Origin: Tilletia caries
Lineage: Eukaryota; Basidiomycota; Exobasidiomycetes; Tilletiales; Tilletiaceae
DNA length: 64,000 nucleotides
NCBI GenBank assembly: GCA_032718865.1
Contig: JALUTQ010000004.1
Span: forward strand, 2,108,001-2,172,000
Reading direction: 5' to 3'
Shown: piece by piece, positions 1 through 9,977 of the stretch
How the letters are laid out: each line of letters opens with the position of its first letter
Position numbering within the stretch: the first letter of the stretch is position 1
Translations under genes and position numbers: made by a program
Notes under the pieces: model-generated
Databases searched by the model: none
The model's input: only the letters and a program-made list of their open reading frames with translations
Told to the model about the DNA's origin: nothing

Positions 1-261
1 ACCGCATCACACATCACCGTACCGATTGGCTCCTTGTGCCCAGTCTCTTCCGTCGCCCTTAATACCGCCGATCGCGTCGCCATCGACATCCATACCAGCT
101 CGTCCGCAGGGACAGCCAAACGGAACCAGCACATATCAGCGCCTTGTGCCTGGCATTCCGACATCACCGCCAACAACTACCGCAGGAGTAGTCCGGCATC
201 GCCCTCGCGCGCGCGCAAGTGCCTTGTGCTTGGCTGCACCAAGTCCGTCCGTGGGACTTAT

Positions 262-285
262 CAGCAGCAGCAGCAGCAGCAGCAG
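262..285. repeat. (CAG)8 trinucleotide repeat
   Basis: Eight uninterrupted CAG units lie in a stretch with no convincing gene. Several overlapping short frames are open here, but none resembles a known protein. The first 300 bases otherwise contain a word like CCTTGTGCCTGG three times (near 32, 142 and 222), possibly traces of a decayed minisatellite. Confidence 0.8.
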
Positions 286-309
286 CACAGGGGTACGTGG
301 GACCGGCAA

Positions 310-1936
310 CTAGCTACGTTTCCAACAGGAAGAAGGTGGCACGCGTCTTGCTCGGGGCTCAAGTGGATCAATGAGACGAACGACCTTGACAGCGGATAAA
401 CTGGCAGCAGTGCGCCATTGTGAATGAATAGATTCCAGGGGGATTGGAAGTTCCATATCGTGGAGAAGGCGAAGTGTGTGGTGACAGGGCAACCTCATCG
501 TGGCGGGCAACGTGCAGGTGCAAGAAGATGAGGTGTACTGCAGTGCCGAGGCCTCCCCGTCCGTGCGTTCATTCCGCTCGGCCCTGATCCTGTCCTTGTT
601 TGCCATTCGTCGAGCAGCTTCGTCCTGTATCTTCAAGATGTTCAAAGCAAATCGAGACACATTTCTGGCGACCTCCAGATAGAATGGATCGCCCAAGATA
701 AGGATTGCCACCTTTACTCGGTCGTTCTCCAGGTCACTGTGAATGTTGGTGTGCTAAGGATGAGCACGGAGTAAGCCCCGGAGCGGCTTTGCCGGAGCGC
801 CCCGGTTATCTGGACCCGCACTCCGGGAGAACCGGGGGTACGGAGTGAGAATCAGGAGGTTACCTCACCGTTGCCGGAGTACGGAGCTGACTTTTAAGCA
901 ATGCAGGAAGTTCCCCGGAGTCCGGAGCTGACCTCTGGGCGTTGCAGAAAGTTCCCCGGAGTACGAAGTAAATACCTGTGAAATGTGACGGAGTACGGAG
1001 TTACCCCCGGAGTCCGGGGCGCTCCGGGGCCTCCACATTTTTCTCATAAGGAAGGTATATTGCTATAAACATGGGTATGTTGGGGTCAATTTTCAAAATT
1101 TATTTTCACAAATCTTATCTCGCAGTCCAAATCTGACCAAAACAGCTCTTCAAGCGCTCTCAGACTGTTCTCTGAAGCACAGCTGCTACAAGCTTGATCA
1201 CGAACATACACTGTTCTGAAATCGTACCATATTTCGAGATTTGTGAGATCATCTCCCGGAGTACGGAGCTCCCCCGGAATATGCGGGCTCCGTAGCCGCG
1301 GAGTATGGATTAGATGTTCTGAAAAACTTCATAATTCGACGGAGCGCGGAGTAAGTTTTCTCTGGTGTTCCTTATCTTGACGGAGTACGGAGTAAGATGC
1401 TGGCGTAAGTCTGAAAAGAGACGGAACACGGAGCACAACAGAAAGTCAGCGGAGCGCCCCGGAGTATGGGCCCGGGAGTACGGAGCACTCCGGAGCGCTC
1501 CGGGCTCATCCTTATGGTGTACTGGGTTATGAAGTGATTTTGCAACACTTGGGTCACGTTGAAGAGATTGCCGTGTCGGGAAATGAGAAATTTTTTGAGA
1601 GTGGCGTGAAGGCCTTCCACTCGCGATGTGACTTTGGTCCCCATATGAGGGTGTCGGTTGATGTATGCAGCCACCCACAGAAAGTCTGCCGAGAGCTTGA
1701 GATCGACATAATCGACAAAATTCGGATGCGACTCGCCCCACTCGTGCTGCAAAGCGGCAGCGTGTTCCTCCAGCGCGTCCAGGGACGGAGAGTCTCGGAT
1801 CTCGTCGAAGTCCGACAGAAATTGCTCGTATTCTGTATCGTTCTGCAGTCGTGGACGGGCCATCTTCTTCACGTTCTGGCGGATCACGGATGTGCCACTC
1901 GCAAAGAATGTGGGCGGATTCTGGCATTGTGTTCAA
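310..1936 (-). pseudogene. MULE (Mutator-like) transposase remnant, split by a MITE
   Basis: This is the C-terminal half of a fungal MULE transposase, read on the minus strand. From 1936 downward, one frame gives a short piece ending near CEWHI, like the end of the DDE core where an HxxxNV segment is expected. It continues in a second frame (1887-1523) with YINRHPHMGTKVTSRVEGLH, a block typical of this family before its terminal domain. After an inserted MITE (755-1514) the protein resumes at 711-310 with a SWIM-type zinc finger, seen as CTC, then CHH. The N-terminal DNA-binding region and the first catalytic Asp are absent; a GC-rich repeat begins at about 1961 instead. Family assignment is firm from motif order. 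The frameshift near 1880 and the MITE make it non-functional. Confidence 0.8.
755..1514. mobile_element. MITE family A, copy 1 (TAAGGATGAGC termini)
   Basis: Non-autonomous element with inverted ends TAAGGATGAGC and GCTCATCCTTA. It is flanked by TGGTGTGC on the left and TGGTGTAC on the right, a 7/8 match, suggesting an 8-bp target duplication of hAT type. It sits inside the MULE remnant, whose coding sequence resumes on both sides. The interior repeats words like CGGAGTACGGAGT near both ends. Related copies lie at 15917-16675 and 29674-30191. Confidence 0.85.
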
Positions 1937-1960
1937 AAGAGCAGCACTGATGGCTGCATC

Positions 1961-2265
1961 GTGTAAGGAAAGGCGTCACCTCCGCGCTCTCTGCGGAGTT
2001 CCGCGTCCTGCGCCTCCGTACCGCAGAACTCCGCCGATTTTCCTCCGCCGGAGGACGTCCTCCGTACCGCGGAGGCTGACAGCGGAGGGGCAGACGGAGA
2101 AGTACCGCCAACGACTTGAACGCGGACGGAGGGCGGGGGAGTTTGAGGTTCCCAGACTTGAGCGCGGACGGAGGTGTCGATGACCCCAACTTCGGCGGAG
2201 TTCCGGCGGAACTCCGCGCCTCCGCGCTTACTCCGCTCCGAGACTGAAAACCCAGGGGTTACACA
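1961..2265. repeat. CTCCG/CGGAG-rich repeat fragment
   Basis: Dense TCCGCGC, GGCGGAGTTCC and CTCCGTACCGC words resemble the interior of the TAAGG-type MITEs elsewhere in the window, but I cannot find a matching pair of ends. It truncates the MULE remnant at its N-terminal side. The following bases to 2490 contain GTCTCAAGACTTGAGAC-like self-complementary words and no gene I can recognise. Confidence 0.5.
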
Positions 2266-2490
2266 GGGTCTCTCCTATTGAAGGGGTCTCAGAAGACGGA
2301 GTCTCGGGTCTCATGTCATGTGATTGCTGGTCACGCCGGAGTCTCAAGACTTGAGACCCGGTCGAGTGCGGGCGGTGTCGAACTTGAGCCCACATCTCTG
2401 GCAGTGGCGAAGGGACGCAAGGATGGGGGGAGCGTTATGGAGCAATGGGGGAGGAAATGGAGTCGCTAAGGTCTATGGAGACTTGAAGAC

Positions 2491-3252
2491 TAAGGTTGTC
2501 CCCGGAGTTGACGCTGAGCTTGGGTTTTGCGGACTCCGCCGGAGGCGGAGCGTGGAGCTCACTTTTGGGGACTTTTCGATCTTGAAAAAGCACGGACTCC
2601 GCCTGGAGGACTCCACCGGAATTTACGCGGAGCGCGGAGCCCAATCCTGGGCCCACTGCCCAAAAGTGCGGAGCGCGGAGTCGTCAAAATATTGTGAAAC
2701 TTCCGGCGGAATTCCGACGGAGCTGTGAGGTCACGTGATAGTCGAAAATAGGGGTAACGTGACCTCATTTTGGGTGCGCTCCGCCGGAATCCCGCAAAAT
2801 TTCCGCGGAAATGTGCGGAATTCCGAGAAAATAGGCATCCTCGAGACACCCACAGGGGATAAAACAGGCATCATCATCCGTTGAGAACTTCAAAATAGCA
2901 CTGGAGTCAATACCGCGACAATGTCGGACGGTGAAAGTAAAGCTCTGATTGTATCAGAGTCATTTTGAAAGCAACTTACACCACCACTGCGCTCCGACGG
3001 AATTCCGCGGAATTCCGAGCTCCGCATACACGGAGCGCGGAGGAGCATTATGAAAACGCACAGAAAAAGCGCGGAGCGCGGAGCTGGGATTTTAACATCT
3101 GTACAATTCCGTCGGAATGCGGAGCTGGTTTTTTCCAGCTCTGTATTAGTCTGCGGAGGCGGAGCTCTCAGCTCGCCTCAAAAAGTCAATATTCCGGCAG
3201 AATTTGGCAGTGCGGAGGCGGAGCTCTCCGCGTTACTCCGGGGACAATCTTA
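2491..3252. mobile_element. MITE family B, copy 1 (TAAGGTTGTCCCC termini)
   Basis: Inverted termini TAAGGTTGTCCCCGGAG (left) and CTCCGGGGACAATCTTA (right) differ by one base. Flanks TTGAAGAC and TTCAAGAC match at 7 of 8 positions, an 8-bp target duplication. The right end abuts the Copia remnant, so it inserted upstream of or within that element. Interior words GCGGAGCGCGGAG and GGCGGAATTCCG recur. Other copies are at 27644-28347 and, truncated, 46292-46623. Confidence 0.85.
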
Positions 3253-4709
3253 TTCAAGACTGGTGCCATGTCCTAAGGGTAGGAGTATTGTGACGTGCAG
3301 GTTGGTATTCAAGCTCAAGTTGAATGCAGAAGGACGAGCAGAACGGCGGAAAGATGGGCTCGTGGCACGAGGCTATAGCCAAAAAGAAGGGATCGACTTT
3401 TCTGAAACCTTTGCTCCGGTTGCTCGCATAACCACCATTCGCAACGTCATCGCCCTCGCCGTCCAGTATCAGCTCGTCGTTCATTCTATGGCCGTCAAAC
3501 TTGCACGGGAAACTCAATGAGACCATCTACATGGAGCAGCCACATCTTTTCGATGATGGGTCAGACCGGGTGTGTTTGCTCATTGCTGCAGCGTACAATT
3601 TACGGACTGAAGCAGGCTGGACGACAATGGCACGAGACGATCACCAACAAGCTTCATGAGGCCGGCTTCAAGCAGCTGGTGAGCGAACCTTGTGTCTTCA
3701 TCCAGCGGCGCGACGGCCAGATGCTGGTGGTTACGGTTTACGTGGACGATCTATTGCTTGCAGGGTCGAGCGAAAATATCATCGTCGATTTCAAGCAGCT
3801 GTTGAGCTCGTGGTTCAACATGACGGACAACAGACCACTGTCATACATGCTCGGCATCAAGATCGCATTCGGGGATGGAGAAGCACAACTCAACCAGTCA
3901 GCTTATGTGGAGGGAGTGTTGAAACGTTTGGGATGACGAAGTCAGCACCGGTACCGATACCGATGACTCAGACGGGTGCGGATGTTGGGCCTAGGGAACA
4001 CGGTCGGTGCAACGAAGGAGGAGATCCATTGGTTTGCCTCTCTGCTAGGTTGTCTCTTGTGGATCGCACAATGCACTCGCCCAGACATTTCCTTTGCAGT
4101 CTCAAAGCTTGCTAGTTATATGGCTAATCCTTCTTCTGATCATTCCAAATCAGCCAAGCGCATTCTTCGTTATCTGTCCGGTATCTGGACCCTTGGCCTC
4201 GTGTACGCTCAAAGTAGCGAACCGCAAATCGCAGCATACAGTGATTCCGAATTCGCTCAGAATCTTTGGAGTTGGAGGAGCGTGTCCGCTTAAACCGTAT
4301 ACTTATACGGAAACCTCGTCAGTTGGCGATCTGGATTACAATCCACGGTCACAGTCTCGACCGCGGAAGCAGAGTACCTCGCTCTCTCGGAGGCAGGCCG
4401 AGAGGTGCGCTGGATCATTTCTCTACTCGGGGAACTTCATTTCAGCCTACAGGAGGCGGTGCTCATCTACACAGACAATCAGGGAGTCGAGGCTATTAGC
4501 AAAAATCCGAAGCACATGGCCGGACGAAGCACATCCCCATACACCATCACCTTATTCGAGATTCCCAGAAATCAGGCTACGTACAAGTGGGACGAGTGGA
4601 CACCGACGCGAATCCGGCCGACATCCTGACGAAGGCGGCGACACCAGCTCGATTCGCGGACGGCGTCATGCAGCTTCGGCTGCGAGACGTAAAGGTCAAG
4701 GGTCAATGA
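3253..4709 (+). pseudogene. Ty1/Copia reverse transcriptase-RNase H remnant
   Basis: The 3' third of a Copia polyprotein. In order: the RT entry block (VFKLK, then LVARGYSQKEG, then ETFAPVAR) near 3300-3430; IYGLKQAGRQWH near 3600; catalytic YVDDLLLAGS near 3740; SYMLGIKI; the thumb and connection region with CTRPDISFAVSKLASYM near 4075; RNase H with YTDNQGVEAISKNP near 4470; and the usual terminal segment ending at a stop at 4707-4709. At least three frameshifts and a small deletion just after HSMAVK (where MDVKTAFLNG is expected) break it. Gag, protease and integrase are missing, cut off by the family B MITE. The enzyme would copy element RNA into cDNA in virus-like particles. This copy cannot. 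Confidence 0.88.
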
Positions 4710-6020
4710 GAGAAAGGACAGATTTCGGCGGAACAGCGGTGGCAGCGGGCTGCGGGAGCTGGGATGATCAGGATAAAAAAAAAACCAGCAAGTTGCAATC
4801 TGCATGGGACAATGGCGCAGGTGAGGTGACCGGATCAGGGCACAAGGGTTGGATAGTAGGACTGGGAGTCGGAGATGAAGTGGTGCCTGGCGGCAGGCAA
4901 GGAGGCGAATTGCGGTATGAAATCAGAGATGAGACGGTGCGGACAGCAATGGCCACCGCATCAGGAGGGAGAGTCAAAATGTGGTGGCGCGGTGAGCTCG
5001 CTGCCGGGAGAAGAACTGTGGGATCTGAGCGCCCGGTTCTTCCGAAGGCTCAAGACAGCAGTTTTCGTTCTCTCTGTTTTCTCTTTCTTCTTCTCTTCAA
5101 TCAATCACTCATACACCTGGACATATCGCACACACCGCAGTGTTCTCAGGCAGCAATGTCATTGTCTTGCTCTCAGAGATCTGATCGCAAGGAAGCTTTC
5201 TTTCACTTACAGTGATCACCCCGTTTCTTAACTCTATAGGACATCACGTGAACTACTATAGCTCCTCCCGCTTCTCACGGATCACCCTTCAGCCATTCCA
5301 CTCCGCTTCTCCTCACCATCGTCCGCAACACTCTCGCTCGCCTCCATCAACACGAATACAGCATCATGGCAGGTGCTTAGAAGAACATCTTCAACAAAAT
5401 CCTTCAGATTTATCTTGTCAATTCCTCTACCTCCGCCAGCTGCATCGTGAATCTGCTCAACATTATGTATGAAGATTGAAGTGAGATCAATCAGTCAGAA
5501 CTTCTCGTAAGTTTCTTTGAGAGAATCGTATCTCACCTTCTGCTTCCAAGCAAAGCGCATGCTGTCCATGCAAGCCCTGCCTCCGTTCGTACCCAGCATC
5601 TCAGGTTTCTTCTCTGTCATACGCTGTCAGAAATGTTAGGTAGGGTAGAGTGCGAGTAACGAGACGTTAGCCATGCGGGGGTGCTGAGATTCTCGCGACG
5701 ACAAGCTCCCCGATGGCGCGGCAGTGATGAGAGTAGCCGGGGCAGTTGAAATTCCACCAGGCCTTCTTTACGGCTGCTTCGTTATTGGCCTGTAAAAGTT
5801 AAAAGGGTAAAGTGCCGAGTCAGAGATCTTCGTGATGGACAGCATCGAGTCGCTTGGATGAGCTTGAATCTCGAGTGACCTCCAAAACGCTCACTCTACC
5901 TTCCTCTCGAGCTGAGTTGCTGACTTCCAACAGCGGGAGGAGTGTTGGCAAGTTGCTGTTGATTACCTCCACCTCCTCCCGCAAGACCTTTAGTCCTTTA
6001 CCTCCTTCAGCAGCTCCACG
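4710..6020. other. No recognisable gene; possible Copia 3' flank
   Basis: A purine-rich stretch with a run of A at about 4776 follows the Copia stop, where a polypurine tract and LTR would be expected. No matching second LTR exists in the window, so no LTR is called. From 5212 to 6020 only short open frames are visible on either strand, none with a recognisable motif. CT-rich tracts near 5060-5110 resemble fungal promoter or LTR leader sequence. Confidence 0.4.
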
Positions 6021-6021
6021 A

Positions 6022-6560
6022 TTATTTCTGTCGCGGACAAGGCCTGAGCACACCCGTCCACTTCCATCTCGATGCGATCTTCGAGATGGCCATCCTGTGA
6101 ACAGGTAGGCGGTGGACAAACAGAAGCTGTGTGAGTTCATCGATGAGTGTAGAAGGTGCGGGCTGAGTCACTGACAAGCCTCCTTTTATACTCACTTCAG
6201 CCTCGAAAGCATCGACCATCATCTTTGCTTCCGTGTTCAAGCCATGAACAGCGGCATTCGAGAGCTTGTAGCGTTTGGCGGCGGGCAAGACGCTCGTGTT
6301 CTCGGCTTCGTCGCTGGTGAGGAGATCTGGAGCATCCGGGACGGGGGTGCGCATGGCCGCATGCGGCGCCGCTACTGGGTTACGCCATCGTCATCCGTAT
6401 CCGTATCTTCGGGCGGGACAGGGTTATCACGGAGAAGGTCGTTCCGGAAGGCCTGGTTCGAGTCATTGCGGGGCTTCTGGCGGAGCAGCACAGTCGTTGG
6501 TGTTGCTGGGTGATCTGGTCACCGGTGAGTAGTGACAACTGAGTGGCGGTGTCGTGAGGC
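6022..6560 (-). pseudogene. Hypothetical protein remnant, minus strand
   Basis: Two adjoining minus-strand frames look protein-like but cannot be read as one ORF. The upstream part (about 6500-6390) has an acidic run PPEDTDTDDDG. The downstream part (6354-6022) contains LPAAKRYKLSNAAVHGLN followed by a probable amphipathic helix. A basic stretch before a helical segment is reminiscent of uncharacterised basidiomycete proteins that occur near transposons, but I cannot assign a family. Either a short intron or a frameshift near 6385 separates the parts. Function unknown. Confidence 0.35.
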
Positions 6561-6604
6561 GGAGCTGCAGAAGAGGTGAAAACCGAGACTTGTGGCGCCG
6601 ACAA

Positions 6605-7198
6605 AGGTGCACGTGAGTTGGTTTATGGTGTCGACCACATGTCGCCTGTTCGAATCCTTTTGTCGGAGACTTTTTGGTTATCAGTTCGTTTTGCCCCACA
6701 TTTATTTCCTCACACCACCCACTAGCCGCTATTTGCGGCGACGCGCTTCGAGCCTCCGTACACCACCCGCACGTAACCGCAAGGCGCAATGCCGCAATCA
6801 CCGTCTCATCTTTCTCACTGACTTGCGCACTGCTCGTCCTTCTTTCTTCTTTCTTCTATCTTCTATTAACCCTGTCGGCTGTCCCATTCTTTTCCTCCAT
6901 CGGCACTCGCTCTGTCTGTCCCCCTTTTTTACTGTCGAGTATCGACTATCTGTGCTAGTATGGACTGCGGGCTCGCTTCTATTCTCCCCACCGTTCTTTC
7001 CTCGTTCCCTTATCATATGACATATTTAATCTTCCTCACTTGCTCTCTCACTTTCTCTGGCCCTCACTTTCCGCTCGGCCAAGATTACTTCTTCCACATT
7101 TCCCACGCTTCTCGCTCAATTACTTCGCTTCTCTTGCACTACTCACTTGTACTCAGCTTCCCTCAGTCATCACTCATTAAACCCAGCTTTCTTTTACT
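6605..7198. other. No gene seen; CT-rich intergenic sequence
   Basis: Pyrimidine-rich plus-strand sequence with short open frames of low complexity (Leu/Ser/Phe-rich) and no recognisable domain. The last eight bases (7191-7198, CTTTTACT) are the left target duplication of the following MITE. Confidence 0.5.
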
Positions 7199-7792
7199 CA
7201 AGGCTCGGCAACTTACCACCTTACCTAACTGCAACTGCGGGTAATTTAACTTATTCTAGTTAAACTGTGACTAAAGTGCGGGCGGCGGAGCCTCCGGAAA
7301 AATTAAATCAACTTAAACTGTATGGGCCCGGACACGGTAACTTATAGTCACTAGCAGTTTCCGTTCGCAAGCCGAAGATTTGACCCAACTTACAGTTACT
7401 CACAGCTACTTACAGTGCGAACTTATAGCTACTTATAGCTACTTACAGTTACTTAAAGTTACTCACAGTGCGCACAGTAACTAATCACAACTATAGTAGT
7501 CAACTATTAATAGCTGTATCCATTAACAAACAATAACTGGAACAATTAACTATTAACAACTGTGCCCACAGTAACTAATAATGACTGTAACAAGTAACTA
7601 AAAATAATCAAAAAGGATGAGTCTTTGGAGGTAGCCAAGAGAGGAAACATGTACAAGCGAGCTCGGAGGCGGCAAAGTACGTTCCTAAAAGCAAACTGGA
7701 ATAGTACCAGACATCTTGAGGTAGATACTGCGTGAATTGGGTGACTGAGACGCGATTAAGTTACAATAAATAACTGTAAGTAACGTATAGTG

Positions 7793-8389
7793 CAGTGCTT
7801 TGCAGGATAATATGACCCGTAAGAGTCATATAGGTCATATGACCATTTTAAGAGTCATAAAGTCATAAGTCATATTTGCAAATTAAGAGTGGCCCTGGAG
7901 GTCATATCATATGACCAGACTTTGGAAATTTTGGTCATATATGACACTATGACCACAAATATGACCAGAAATCCTGCAAACACACAATTTAGTCATAATA
8001 AGACTCTTTTTGTGATATTATGACTCTTAATTATGACCTAATTATGACCCAATTAAGATTTACTCTCTGACCTCAACCCGAGCTAGAGCTTCTGTAACCG
8101 ATATTTCTAGCACAGAGTTGACCTTTTTTGACTTCCGCACTGTCTCATGTGGCATTACAGTATGTAACAACATGTTCGTGTGTTGTCGCAACCTTTAAAC
8201 GCCAGAGTCCAACCTCGGAAGTCATTTTGTGACATTGAGGAATATGACCAAAATATGACTTAAATAAGAGTCATATGACTCCTATTTAGGTCATGTCATA
8301 TGACCAGCCTCTGGGATGCGCACACAATATGAGTCATATCATATGACCAAGCCTCAAAAACAAGGTCATATGACCCATGAAAAGCACTG
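7793..8389. mobile_element. Nested hAT-type MITE with GTCATATGAC words
   Basis: Inverted ends CAGTGCTTT / AAAGCACTG and a perfect 8-bp target duplication GTATAGTG (7785-7792 and 8390-8397). It lies inside the family G MITE: the intact G copy at 31620-32362 reads straight through this point. The 597-bp interior is filled with variants of GTCATA and the self-complementary GTCATATGAC near both ends, plausible transposase-binding sites. Non-coding. Confidence 0.92.
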
Positions 8390-8431
8390 GTATAGTGACA
8401 GGCGCAAAATTAAGTGAACTGTAATGATAGT

Positions 8432-9057
8432 CAGAGGTCGGCGTGGGTATGGGTACATCTTGGGTATACCCAGTACCTACCCTGTGGGTACAGGTACGGT
8501 ATTGGGTATGGGGTCCGCTATACCCAAGAGGTTGGGTATGTGGGTATGACTTGAGTAAACCCACCATACCTGACCTGTACCCACCTTATACCCATCTGAA
8601 TGTTCTCCCTGGTATACGCAGGTATAACTTGGGTATACGCAGGTATATCTTGGGTACACGTAGGTATATTCTGGGTATACGCAGGTATAATCTGGGTATG
8701 CACAGGGTATTCCAGGTATACACAGAGTCTTGCTTGGGTACACTTGCATTACTTGAGTATAATTATGAAATGCAGGGTATACGGTATACCTAGGTACAAG
8801 TGTACAATCTGGGTATGTGTACAAAAAAGGTCAGAAGCCAGACAAGATGGGTATACCTAGGTATACCCAGGTTCAACGCAGGTAAACGTAGGTAAATACA
8901 ATCTAAAAATGGCCAAAAAAATCGGTTGATTACATAAGCAGGTATACCTTGAGTATACCCTCGGGTATGGGTATGGGTCTCGTCGGGAAAAAGGGTATAC
9001 CCTCGGGTATGGGTATGGGACCCCAGATACCCAATATTTAACCCATGCCGACCTCTG
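8432..9057. mobile_element. Nested hAT-type MITE with GGGTATACC words
   Basis: Inverted ends CAGAGGTCGGC / GCCGACCTCTG and a perfect 8-bp target duplication ATGATAGT (8424-8431 and 9058-9065). It lies in the same host MITE only 42 bp from the previous insertion. The 626-bp interior contains dozens of GGGTATAC / GTATACCC words, many spaced about 18-20 bp between 8610 and 8720. Non-coding. Translated frames across it are repeat artefacts (Tyr/Thr/Pro repeats). Confidence 0.92.
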
Positions 9058-9187
9058 ATGATAGTAAGTGGCTAAACTGTGACTAAACTAAACTGCAGGC
9101 GCCGGCGCCGGGTTCCAACTGCAACTAAACTTAAATGCGGACCAAAAATGGACAGCTTATAATAACTGGCCGAGCCTTGCTTTTACT

Positions 9188-9977
9188 CGCAAGTGTCACA
9201 CTTGTACACTATCCCCGTTCCTAAGTCACTCCTTTTCGACTGTGTCTGTACTTAGATAAGGTTGTGCCGACAGAGGGACTGGCGCAGTGGCACTACACAT
9301 TACTGCGCACCAGGGAAGCCTGAAAGGTATAAAAGGAGCGCCCCTCTCGCCCTTTTCTCCCTTTTTGTCCCCCCAGCTCTATACTCTCACACAGCTTGAC
9401 ACCTAACTTGGAAATCACATAACATTGCAGAGTTAAGTCAAACATGTGAAATCTGAGTCTCATTAAGTTTCAACAAATAGTCTCACACACTTTATTAACT
9501 TTTATACACTGTAATGGACTAGGCGTCTAGCGGGCGTGCGAAGATGGCGATTCGAGAGCGTGTGGAGGAGAGTAAAAGAGAAGGGAAACGAGAGAAGCGA
9601 GATCACGAAGAGGAGAGCGAGAACGAGGATGAGATAGCGAGATGTGGATTGCTTGATCTTTTTGGAGGAGAATGGGAACAAGTACTCTACTTATATGAGA
9701 AGAAAGAGCTGGAAGTAGGGGTTGAGAGAGGACAGCTATGGAACTGCCTGGAAGGAGAGAGAAAGGGTAGCTGACGTGGAAGGGTACTTGGTGGCTATGC
9801 AAGCATGGTGGGAGGTCTGAATGGGGAACTTTCTAGAAGGAGTGAAATGAGATGGTGGTAAGGAAGGTGATGAGTTGCACGTCGTCGAGGCCGTAATCAC
9901 CTGCGGATCAGTGTGCACGGGGCAGCAACCCCAAATTCACAACATCTCCCACGACTGAGCCGAGAAGCCCTGACTTC
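9188..9977. other. Sequence with a TATA box but no clear gene
   Basis: TATAAAAG at 9328-9335 (plus strand) is followed by pyrimidine-rich sequence, a convincing core-promoter layout for a plus-strand transcript or an LTR. The only downstream plus frame (9544-9774) is short, Glu/Lys/Arg-rich and unrecognisable. On the minus strand this is where the 3' LTR of the neighbouring Ty3-like element would lie: TGTTGTG-like sequence begins near 9951 just past its stop. No second copy is present, so no LTR is claimed. Confidence 0.4.

Larger units (their letters stand above)
7199..9179. mobile_element. hAT-type MITE family G, copy 1, host of two nested MITEs
   Basis: Inverted ends CAAGGCTCGGC and GCCGAGCCTTG with a perfect 8-bp target duplication CTTTTACT (7191-7198 and 9180-9187). 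Without its two internal insertions it is about 740 bp, like the copies at 31620-32362 and 59437-60178. The interior is a field of AGTTACT / AGTAACT words plus an internal GGCGGCGGAGCCTCCGG block near 7280. It encodes no protein and would rely on a hAT transposase elsewhere. Confidence 0.93.

Noticed and set aside
755..1514. TA-duplicating Tc1/mariner MITE
   Set aside because: The TA at each end could be read as a 2-bp duplication, but 8-bp flanks match (7/8) outside it, and the nested family B copy gives an exact 8-bp duplication with the TA inside the element.
4710..5230. LTR of the Copia remnant
   Set aside because: No second copy or target duplication in the window; the position is plausible but unsupported.
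8600..8720. Regularly spaced GGGTATAC words resembling a repeat-spacer array
   Set aside because: They lie inside a hAT-type MITE with inverted ends and target duplication. Spacers are short, repetitive and not unique; not a CRISPR array, and the sequence is eukaryotic.
8443..8860. Open frames on both strands encoding Tyr/Thr/Pro or Gly/Ile/Tyr repeats
   Set aside because: Translation of MITE tandem words in all frames; no start context or domain.
9180..9977. 3' LTR of the Ty3-like element at 10-14 kb
   Set aside because: No matching sequence upstream of the polyprotein, and the TATA box is on the opposite strand.
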